The notes under the pieces: model-generated
Database searches by the model: none
What the model was told of the DNA's origin: nothing
What the model saw: only the letters and a program-made list of their open reading frames with translations
In this document: one piece after another, positions 1 through 7,117 of the stretch
How the letters are laid out: every line of letters starts with the position of its first letter
Numbering within the stretch: the stretch's first letter is position 1
NCBI GenBank assembly: GCA_030039695.1
Contig: JASHVB010000799.1
Span: 1-9,171 of the forward strand
Origin: Acetobacteraceae bacterium
GTDB taxonomy: Bacteria > Pseudomonadota > Alphaproteobacteria > Acetobacterales > Acetobacteraceae
Length of the DNA: 9,171 nucleotides
Direction: 5' to 3'
Program-made: the position numbers and the translations under genes

Positions 1-48
1 GAAGCGGCGGCCCGTGCCGGCGGCGACTAGGATGGCGGCAATACGCAT
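1..48 (-). CDS. ispD: 2-C-methyl-D-erythritol 4-phosphate cytidylyltransferase (IspD or IspDF), N-terminal fragment
   Basis: Only the first 16 codons are in the window; the gene continues past position 1. The translation MRIAAILVAAGTGRRF carries the nucleotidyltransferase signature (hydrophobic strand, then AAG-x-G-x-R) that opens IspD proteins and binds CTP. IspD makes CDP-methylerythritol in the cytoplasmic MEP isoprenoid pathway. In many Alphaproteobacteria IspD is fused to IspF, but the C-terminus is not visible, so the fusion cannot be judged. Neighbourhood supports the call: ispDF commonly lies next to dusB-ntrB in this class. The ATG at 48-46 is chosen because the signature begins right after it; an in-frame GTG at 57-55 would add three residues. 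Neither has a clear Shine-Dalgarno. Other nucleotidyltransferases share the motif, so context carries much of the weight. Confidence 0.72.
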   Translation of the reverse strand, partial: MRIAAILVAAGTGRRF

Positions 49-200
49 GTCGCGCACATGGACGGGGAGGCGAGGCGACGTCAATCCGGGACAACAGACG
101 AGATTGGGCCGTGCGGGGCGTGAACACCGCTGGCCGCGTGCGGTTCGGTCGGAACTTTTTTGCCACCGAGCTTCACGCAAGCCAGCCGGGAAGCTGCGCC
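49..200. other. Short intergenic gap between the large-subunit gene and ispD
   Basis: This 152-bp gap lies downstream of the minus-strand dehydrogenase gene and upstream of ispD. I see no convincing terminator or sigma-70 promoter on the minus strand. A run of six T on the plus strand (156-161) follows only a four-base stem and has no gene upstream of it. Reading frames crossing this gap look non-coding. The gap is long enough to hold a separate ispD promoter, but none can be named from sequence alone. Confidence 0.5.
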
Positions 201-2558
201 TCAGCTCGCCGAACCCGAGTCCTGAATCGTCCGCCACACGCGCTCCGGCGTTGCAGGCATTGCCACATGCTTCACGCCGAGGTCCGCCAGCGCGTCGACA
301 ATTGCATTGATCGCGACGGCGAGCGCCGGAGTGGTGCCACCCTCGCCACCGGAGCGTACGCCGAGCGGGTTGGTCGGCGCCGGCACTTCGCTCAGCAGCG
401 TGGCGAACGAGGGCAGAAGGTCCGCGCGCGGCATCGCGTAGTCCATGAAGCTGGCCGCCAACAGCTGGCCGGTCGCGGGGTCATAGTGCGCGCTCTCCCA
501 CAGCGCCTGGCCCAATCCCTGGGCGATACCGCCATGCGTCTGGCCCTCGACGATGAGCGGGTTCACCGCGCGGCCCACGTCGTCGATTGCCGAAAACCCC
601 ACCAGATCGACGGACCCCGTCTCGGGATCGACCTCTACCTCACAGACCTGCGTGCCGTACGGGAAGCTCGGCACGCGGATGGTTTCGTCGGCGACCGCCC
701 CTAGCGGGCCTTGCAGCTCCGCCGGCAGGTCAGGGCGTTCCACCGCGGCGCGTGCGACTTCGAAGATGCCGACTCTGTGATCGGTGCCAGCGACGCGGAA
801 ACTGCCGCGGTCGAACTCGATATCCGCCTCGCCCGCTTCCAGAAGATGCGCGGCGATGCAGCGGCCCTTATCGACGATCTCTTTGGCGGCTTTTGGCACG
901 ACGATGCCGGCCATCTTCATCGACCGCCCGGAATGCGAACCGCCGCCGCCCGTGACGCGATCCGTGTCGTGCGCAATGAAGTCGATGCAATCGTTCGGTA
1001 CGCCCAGCAACTCGGTGACGAGCTGCGCGAAGCTGGTCTCATGTCCCTGGCCGGTGGACATGGTGCCCATCACGAGCTCCACGCGGTCGCCCGGGCGGAA
1101 CATGATCTCGGTTCGTTCGCGCGGGTTGCCGCTGGTGATCTCGATGTAGTTGGCAACGCCGATGCCGCGGTGCGCGCCGCGCGCCAGCGCCTCCGCTTTG
1201 CGGGCGGCAAAGCCGTCGTAGTCCGCCAGAGCCAATACGCGCTCCATCGCATCGCGATAGCGACCGCTGTCGTAGGTGATGCCAACGGCGTTGGCATAGG
1301 GCTGCGCTTCGGGAGGGATCATGTTGCGGCGGCGCAGCTCAACCGGATCAAAACCGCACTGGCGTGCGGCGATATCGATCAGGCGCTCAATGACGAAGAT
1401 CGCCTCGGGCCGCCCGGCGCTGCGATAGGGCGTAGTCGGCACGGTGTTCGTGAGGTAACCGCGGCCGCGGAAATGTGCAACCGGAACGCGATAGACGCCG
1501 GTCATCAAGCCGAGACCCTTGCGCAGCGGCACGAATGACACTGCGTGGCCGCCAACGTTGCTGGTGTTGTTCCCGCGCACGGCGAGAAAGATGCCGTCGC
1601 GGTCCAGCGCCAGCTCTGCCTCCACCAGCAGATCGCGGCCCTGGTAATCGGTGAGGAGCGCCTCGGTGCGCTCACAGGTCCATTTCACCGGCCGGCCAAG
1701 CCGACGGGCGGCCCATGGGAGCAGCGCGTATTCCGGGAAGAACGAGTTCCGGGTGCCGAAATTTCCGCCCATATCTTTGCAGGAGCACCGTACGTTCTGT
1801 GGTCGTACGCCGAGGATGTGGGCAAGCTGCTGCTGTTGCGCGGTTACCCCGAGGCCGGTGCCCGCATAGAGAGTGTAGCGGCCGGTCGCCGGGTCGTAAT
1901 CGCCGGTCGCGGTGCGAGTCTCCATCGGCACGCCGGTGACACGCTGGATATGCGTGCGCAGTCGGACGACGTGGACGGCGCGTTGAAATGCGGTGTCGGT
2001 AGCGGCGACGTCGCCGACTTCCAGATCGACGCAAAGATTTCCAGGTGCATTATCCCAGAGCTGGGGCGCGCCGATCTCTCGAGCGGCTGCGACGTGGGTA
2101 ACGGCGGGTAGCGGCTCCCAGGTCACGTCGACCAATTCGGCCGCGTCCTTCGCCTGGGCGACGCTTTCGGCAATGACGCAGGCGATTGCCTCACCGACGT
2201 AGCGCGCCTTGTCGGTGGGCATGGGGTAATGCGGGGTCTCGACGGGCGGTGTGGGCAGCCGCACCAGCACGTCGGGTGGCGGAAAGACGCAGGGATTGTG
2301 TGGAATCGGCCTGAGGCCGTCCGCGACGTAGGTGGCGCCGGTCAGCACAGCAAGCACGCCGGGCGCACGATCAGCACCGGTCGTGTCAATGCGTACAATT
2401 CGGGCGTGCGCGTGCGGGGAACGTACCAGCACCATATGCGCGAGATTGGGCAGCACGACGTCGTCGCCATAGCTACCCTGGCCGGTGACTAGGCGTTGAT
2501 CCTCCTTGCGCCGAACCGGCCGGCCGATGCCGTCGAGGACTGCGGGCGATTCGTCCAT
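201..2558 (-). CDS. Xanthine dehydrogenase family molybdopterin-binding (large) subunit
   Basis: Complete 785-residue protein, the usual size for free-standing large subunits of the molybdenum hydroxylase (xanthine oxidase/CoxL) superfamily, which hydroxylate aldehydes, N-heterocycles or related substrates, or oxidise CO. The N-terminal domain opens with GRPVRRKEDQRLVTGQGSY (12-30) and RSPHAHARI (46-54), typical of the a/b hammerhead region. The molybdenum-cofactor domains show DMGGNFGTR (262-270), PYRSAGR (377-383) in the active-site loop position and LRRRNMIPP (408-416). The expected catalytic glutamate is E739 in GGEGG. The loop lacks the AYRCSFR sequence of true form I CO dehydrogenase, so CO oxidation is unlikely; it resembles the form II-like group, whose substrates are mostly unknown. 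No FAD or 2Fe-2S subunit gene is adjacent in the window. The start at 2558 is supported by a good ribosome binding site. The exact substrate cannot be assigned. Confidence 0.93.
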   Translation of the reverse strand: MDESPAVLDGIGRPVRRKEDQRLVTGQGSYGDDVVLPNLAHMVLVRSPHAHARIVRIDTTGADRAPGVLAVLTGATYVADGLRPIPHNPCVFPPPDVLVRLPTPPVETPHYPMPTDKARYVGEAIACVIAESVAQAKDAAELVDVTWEPLPAVTHVAAAREIGAPQLWDNAPGNLCVDLEVGDVAATDTAFQRAVHVVRLRTHIQRVTGVPMETRTATGDYDPATGRYTLYAGTGLGVTAQQQQLAHILGVRPQNVRCSCKDMGGNFGTRNSFFPEYALLPWAARRLGRPVKWTCERTEALLTDYQGRDLLVEAELALDRDGIFLAVRGNNTSNVGGHAVSFVPLRKGLGLMTGVYRVPVAHFRGRGYLTNTVPTTPYRSAGRPEAIFVIERLIDIAARQCGFDPVELRRRNMIPPEAQPYANAVGITYDSGRYRDAMERVLALADYDGFAARKAEALARGAHRGIGVANYIEITSGNPRERTEIMFRPGDRVELVMGTMSTGQGHETSFAQLVTELLGVPNDCIDFIAHDTDRVTGGGGSHSGRSMKMAGIVVPKAAKEIVDKGRCIAAHLLEAGEADIEFDRGSFRVAGTDHRVGIFEVARAAVERPDLPAELQGPLGAVADETIRVPSFPYGTQVCEVEVDPETGSVDLVGFSAIDDVGRAVNPLIVEGQTHGGIAQGLGQALWESAHYDPATGQLLAASFMDYAMPRADLLPSFATLLSEVPAPTNPLGVRSGGEGGTTPALAVAINAIVDALADLGVKHVAMPATPERVWRTIQDSGSAS

Positions 2559-2568
2559 GGTTGCGGTT

Positions 2569-2576
2569 CCCTCCCC
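2569..2576 (-). promoter_or_regulatory. Ribosome binding site of the large-subunit gene
   Basis: On the minus strand GGGGAGGG stands 10 bases before the ATG at 2558-2556. It is a strong purine-rich match to the anti-Shine-Dalgarno and supports this start over internal alternatives. Confidence 0.65.
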
Positions 2577-2864
2577 GGCGCCCTCGCGCCATCCGACGAA
2601 GTCTGCCGCAGTGCCATGGCGGAGTCATCCTCGGAAGAACCCAGACGGCATGACCATCTCGCGCTCTAGGCATTCGCAGGAGGACTCTAAACTTGAACAT
2701 GGAGTCTGCCTCCGACGAAACCTCGCAGGCGGAGACCGCAACGCTCGGTGCGGTTGTCCGGTCGCGATGCGAATGGTCGACGCGAGGCGATCCTGTCGTG
2801 GCTCGCGCCTGCTCGCCATGGGCCCGCATCTCGTCGCCGTGCCGAAGTTCGCCCGGCACCGTTC

Positions 2865-2938
2865 GATCGTGCACATTCGTGGAGCTTGGTACCGGAATGA
2901 TGGTGGCATCGACCAACTGCGTGGCGATGTGCACGATC
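2865..2938. repeat. Perfect 12-bp inverted repeat with 50-bp spacer
   Basis: GATCGTGCACAT at 2865-2876 is matched exactly in inverted orientation by ATGTGCACGATC at 2927-2938. Each arm contains the palindrome GTGCAC, and the two palindrome centres are 60 bp apart. The arms could be a pair of operator sites for a dimeric regulator, ends of a decayed small element, or chance. No regulator family can be named from the sequence. Confidence 0.6.
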
Positions 2939-3114
2939 TACCAAGCATGTCCGAACACAGGGCGTTGGATAGCCGCCAAGGGGCCGAAACGGACCGGCGG
3001 GATGCCGAACCGACCAGCCTCTGGCCCGTTGCGCGAAGCTTGCGAGGCCCGCTAACGCAGGGGTGTCAGGGCGGGACTCCGCCGCCGATGTCGTTCCTTG
3101 CCGGCGGGCTTCGA

Positions 3115-3144
3115 AAGCCTGGCGCAGCGCGCCAGAGCTTATTT
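3115..3144 (+). terminator. Terminator-like hairpin upstream of dusB
   Basis: Bases 3115-3125 pair with 3129-3140 (eleven base pairs, one unpaired A at 3136, loop AGC); the core CTGGCGC/GCGCCAG is perfect. The T-rich TTATTT (3139-3144) overlaps the end of the stem and continues past it, weakly resembling an intrinsic terminator on the plus strand. The T tract is short and interrupted. It sits about 50 bp before the dusB start, so it could insulate dusB from upstream transcription, act in a dusB leader, or have no role. Confidence 0.3.
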
Positions 3145-3193
3145 GGTCTGGAAGGCGATTGCGCCATCGGTCGCGCCTGGGTAATCTGCCCAA

Positions 3194-4273
3194 ATGATGG
3201 GCAATTGTAGTCCAGTAACCACACCGTCTGCCCTCGCAGCGATCGATTTGGGCGGCGGGGTCCGAATCGAGACCCCAGTCATTCTGGCGCCGATGTCCGG
3301 CGTCACCGACGTGCCGTTCCGCCGTACCGCCAAAGAGCTCGGCGCGGGCATGGTCGTCTCGGAAATGATCGCCTCGTGGGCGATGATGAGGGAGAACCGC
3401 AAGACTCTTGACATGGCGGAAATCGATGGTTGTGGTGGCGTTTCGGCGCTGCAGCTTGCCGGCTGCGATCCGTCCGCCATGGCCGATGCGGCGCGGCTCG
3501 GCGTCGACAAGGGCGCCGACCTTATCGACATCAATTTCGGCTGCCCGGTGAAAAAAGTGGCGGTCGGGCAGATGGCGGGCTCTGCGCTGATGCGTGACGA
3601 GGCTGCCGCCGCGGCGATCCTGGAGGCAGCGGTGAAGGCGGTATCCGTCCCGGTGACGCTGAAGATGCGAATGGGCTGGGACCACGCCAGCCTGAACGCC
3701 CCGCGATTGGCGCGCATTGCTCAAGAGGCCGGCATCCGCATGGTCACAGTGCACGGCCGCACGCGCCAGCAGTTCTACAATGGCGTCGCCGACTGGGATT
3801 TCATCGCCCAGGTCAAGGCCGCCGTGAGCATTCCGGTGATCGCCAACGGCGACATCATAACGGAGGACGCCGCTGCCGACGCCTTGCGCCGCTCCAACGC
3901 CGATGGGGTGATGATCGGCCGCGGCTGCTATGGCCGTCCGTGGTTCCTCGCTCAGGTGGCGCATTTTCTGCGCACGGGACAGCGCCTTCCGGAGCCCGCA
4001 TTGGCGCGGCAGAAATCCACAGTAACAAGGCATTACCACGCGATGCTCAGTCGTTTTGGGCATGATGCTGGCGTCCGTCTGGCGCGTAAGCATGTCGGAT
4101 GGTACTCGCGCGGCCTTCCGGGTTCGGCCGAGTTCCGCGCACGGGTGAACGGTCTGCCGGACGCCGCCTCGGTGCTGCGGTTGCTGGATTCGTTCTATGA
4201 CCCGCTGATCGGTCGTGGCGTGACACGCCGCCTGCCAAGCCGGGATGAGACGCTGGCGCTAGAGGCCGCATGA
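3194..4273 (+). CDS. dusB: tRNA-dihydrouridine synthase DusB (NifR3)
   Basis: This 359-residue cytoplasmic flavoenzyme reduces specific uridines in tRNA to dihydrouridine with FMN and NAD(P)H. Visible family marks along the TIM barrel are [13 protein letters not shown] (31-43), QLAGCDP (87-93), the active-site loop [10 protein letters not shown] with the proton-donating cysteine C117, K157-[17 protein letters not shown] (186-197), ANGDI (217-221) and the FMN phosphate loop [10 protein letters not shown] (241-250). A C-terminal helical domain includes RKHVGWY. In Alphaproteobacteria the gene is called nifR3 and heads the ntrBC operon, as here: its TGA overlaps the ntrB ATG by four bases. The start is the least certain part. 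Two ATGs are adjacent (3194 and 3197), no Shine-Dalgarno is visible, and the barrel begins only near residue 22. A 6-bp inverted repeat (3187-3192/3198-3203) flanks the start codon. Assignment to DusB rather than another Dus rests on the neighbourhood. Confidence 0.95.
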   Translation: MMGNCSPVTTPSALAAIDLGGGVRIETPVILAPMSGVTDVPFRRTAKELGAGMVVSEMIASWAMMRENRKTLDMAEIDGCGGVSALQLAGCDPSAMADAARLGVDKGADLIDINFGCPVKKVAVGQMAGSALMRDEAAAAAILEAAVKAVSVPVTLKMRMGWDHASLNAPRLARIAQEAGIRMVTVHGRTRQQFYNGVADWDFIAQVKAAVSIPVIANGDIITEDAAADALRRSNADGVMIGRGCYGRPWFLAQVAHFLRTGQRLPEPALARQKSTVTRHYHAMLSRFGHDAGVRLARKHVGWYSRGLPGSAEFRARVNGLPDAASVLRLLDSFYDPLIGRGVTRRLPSRDETLALEAA

Positions 4274-5412
4274 GCTCCGTCGTTGCCCGCGCCGCTCGTC
4301 TGTTGCCTGGCCGCAACCGCGCGGCCCCGGCGCCGGACATGGCCGCATTACTCAGCGCCCTGCCGGTACCTGTCATCCTGCTCGATGCCGATAACCGGTT
4401 CCGTCACGTCAATCAGGCGGCGGAACAGTTCCTCGGCGTGTCTGCGTCGTCACTGGCACAACTTCACCTGAATGACCTGGTGCCCCCCGACAACCCATTG
4501 TTCCTGTTGATCGACCAGGTGCGGCGGACCGAAGCGTCGATTGCCGACCATGATCTGACGATAGAAAGCCCGCGGCTGCGCAAACAGGGCATTACGGTGC
4601 AGGGTTCCCCGCTGCCGGAGGAGCCAGGCGCGGTGCTGTTGGTGATGCAGGACGCGTCGGCGGTCCGCGCGCTGGACCGGCAACTCACCTTTCGCAGCGC
4701 GGCGCGGAGTGTAACCGGCATGGCGGCAGTATTGGCACATGAGGTGAAGAACCCGCTCTCAGGCATTCGTGGTGCGGCACAATTACTCGAACAAAGCGTG
4801 GCACCGACGGACCAGGAACTGACCGTGCTGATCCGCGACGAGGCGGACCGCATCCGCGCCCTGGTCGACCGCATGGAGGCGTTCGGCGACAAGCCGATCG
4901 AACGCGCGGCCGTGAACATTCACCGCGTGCTGGAGCATGTGCGCAAGCTGGCGCAGTCCGGCTTCGCCGCGCATGTTCGGTTCCAGGAAAACTACGACCC
5001 ATCGCTGCCGCCAGTCTGGGGAAACCGAGACCAACTGGTGCAGGTCGTGCTGAATTTGGTGAAGAACGCAGCCGAAGCGGTCACTGACTCCGGCACGTCG
5101 CACCCGGAGATCGTGATGAGCACAGGCTTTCAGCACGGCATGCGCATCGCGGTCCCCGGTACGTCGACCCGCGTGGACCTGCCGCTCTATGTCGCGCTCC
5201 GTGACAACGGCGCCGGGATTCCCGACGACATCCGCCCACATTTGTTCGAACCGTTCGTCACCTCACGTGCCAGCGGAAGCGGGCTCGGGTTGGCGCTGGT
5301 CGCCAAGATCGTCGGCGACCACGGTGGGCTGATCGAGGTCGATTCACGTCCCGGGCGCACTGAGTTCCGCCTGCATTTGCCGGTGGTGACGGAAGCGGAG
5401 GGCGGACAGTGA
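4270..5412 (+). CDS. ntrB: Nitrogen regulation sensor histidine kinase NtrB (GlnL)
   Basis: A 380-residue soluble histidine kinase with the NtrB architecture and no membrane segments. A PAS domain spans about 24-130 ([21 protein letters not shown]). The dimerisation and phosphoacceptor helix carries the H box [21 protein letters not shown] with phosphorylated H157. The ATPase domain has the N box NLVKNAAEA (N262, N266), the G1 box DNGAGIP (312-318), the F box LFEPFVTSR (325-333) and the G2 box GSGLGLAL (336-343). In known systems NtrB phosphorylates NtrC when nitrogen is limiting and acts as a phosphatase when bound by PII protein. The ATG overlaps the dusB stop as ATGA, with AGAGG at 4261-4265 just upstream, so translation is probably coupled to dusB. 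NtrC follows after an unusually structured 150-bp spacer. All catalytic motifs are intact. Confidence 0.96.
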   Translation: MSSVVARAARLLPGRNRAAPAPDMAALLSALPVPVILLDADNRFRHVNQAAEQFLGVSASSLAQLHLNDLVPPDNPLFLLIDQVRRTEASIADHDLTIESPRLRKQGITVQGSPLPEEPGAVLLVMQDASAVRALDRQLTFRSAARSVTGMAAVLAHEVKNPLSGIRGAAQLLEQSVAPTDQELTVLIRDEADRIRALVDRMEAFGDKPIERAAVNIHRVLEHVRKLAQSGFAAHVRFQENYDPSLPPVWGNRDQLVQVVLNLVKNAAEAVTDSGTSHPEIVMSTGFQHGMRIAVPGTSTRVDLPLYVALRDNGAGIPDDIRPHLFEPFVTSRASGSGLGLALVAKIVGDHGGLIEVDSRPGRTEFRLHLPVVTEAEGGQ

Positions 5413-5418
5413 ACGTTG

Positions 5419-5540
5419 CAAAAACCTGTTCCGTACAGCGGGAGATCTCGGGGTGGAGAGCACCGAGGTTAGGGGGCGGGCCGTTCGCCTCTCAGCCGGC
5501 GCTCCCCGCTGAGCTCTCGCGCCAGCGGAACAGGTTTCTG
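5419..5540. repeat. 122-bp element bounded by inverted repeats between ntrB and ntrC
   Basis: CAAAAACCTGTTCCG (5419-5433) is repeated inverted at 5526-5540 with 14 of 15 bases matching; the inner 12 are perfect (5422-5433 with 5526-5537). Further complementary segments are nested inside: 5436-5442 with 5505-5511 (CAGCGGG/CCCGCTG) and 5447-5451 with 5463-5467. The transcript could therefore fold into one long branched stem filling nearly the whole ntrB-ntrC spacer. No clear target-site duplication is seen. It could be a small non-autonomous mobile element (MITE-like), a REP/BIME-type repeat, or a cis-acting RNA controlling ntrC expression. There is no U-run after it, so it is not a typical terminator. 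Confidence 0.7.
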
Positions 5541-5562
5541 GCACCACAACCGTGAGCCTCCC

Positions 5563-7014
<1,452 letters not shown>

Positions 7015-7015
7015 A

Positions 7016-7110
7016 CCCCCTCTCCCGCGGGGCGGGAGACGGAAGGGTGAGGGTGCCGCATCTGGCGCGTTCGCCCCTCGGCCCACCCTTTGCCGGTCCA
7101 CGGGAGGGGG
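7016..7110. repeat. REP-like structured repeat between ntrC and ntrY
   Basis: Immediately after the ntrC stop codon lies a C-rich/G-rich element. TCTCCCGC (7021-7028) pairs perfectly with GCGGGAGA (7032-7039) around a three-base loop. AAGGGTG (7043-7049) pairs with CACCCTT (7084-7090). The outermost CCCCCT plus CCCG (7016-7021, 7024-7027) can pair with CGGGAGGGGG (7101-7110) with a two-base bulge. From memory, the wording CCCTCTCCCGC with GGGTGAGGG is typical of dispersed extragenic repeats in many proteobacterial genomes; copy number here cannot be tested from one window. The first hairpin has no U-run but could stabilise the 3' end of the upstream mRNA. Confidence 0.65.
7102..7110 (+). promoter_or_regulatory. 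Ribosome binding site of ntrY within the repeat arm
   Basis: GGGAGGGGG ends seven bases before the ATG at 7118 and is the only purine-rich site upstream, so it sets the ntrY start. It is also the right arm of the outer inverted repeat and can pair with 7016-7026, which would hide it from the ribosome. Confidence 0.6.
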
Positions 7111-7117
7111 CGCGGCA

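Larger units (their letters stand above)
2559..3193. other. Divergent intergenic region with no convincing gene
   Basis: This 635-bp stretch separates the minus-strand dehydrogenase gene from plus-strand dusB, so it should hold promoters for both. Frames are open here on both strands but give Arg-, Ser- and Cys-rich translations without recognisable domains, as expected in GC-rich non-coding DNA. The best candidate is a plus-strand frame at 2693-3055 (TTG start, 120 residues), preceded by AGGAGG at 2678-2683, but its product has eight scattered cysteines and matches no family I know. The region also contains a 12-bp inverted repeat (2865-2938) and a hairpin (3115-3140). It may include decayed coding DNA. 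A very weak promoter-like pair, TTGCGC (3159-3164) and TAATCT (3182-3187) with 17-bp spacing, lies just before dusB. Confidence 0.5.

Noticed and set aside
143..161. Short stem followed by six T on the plus strand
   Set aside because: The stem is only four base pairs and there is no plus-strand gene upstream to terminate.
711..1538. 275-codon plus-strand frame opposite the dehydrogenase gene
   Set aside because: It is antisense to recognised molybdopterin-binding motifs and shows no domain of its own.
2840..2935. Minus-strand translation containing LVDATIIPVP, reminiscent of the first catalytic Asp region of IS5-type transposases
   Set aside because: Only about ten residues fit, a stop codon lies just upstream, and no further transposase motifs follow. 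Kept only as a hint that decayed mobile DNA may be present; a translated search against insertion sequence transposases would decide.
2687..4093. 468-codon open frame on the minus strand across dusB
   Set aside because: It lies antisense to the clearly conserved dusB gene, has His/Arg-rich composition and no domain; it is a shadow of high-GC coding sequence.
7021..7039. Hairpin directly after ntrC as an intrinsic terminator
   Set aside because: There is no U-run after the stem and ntrY follows in the same operon, so a repeat or mRNA-stabilising role fits better.
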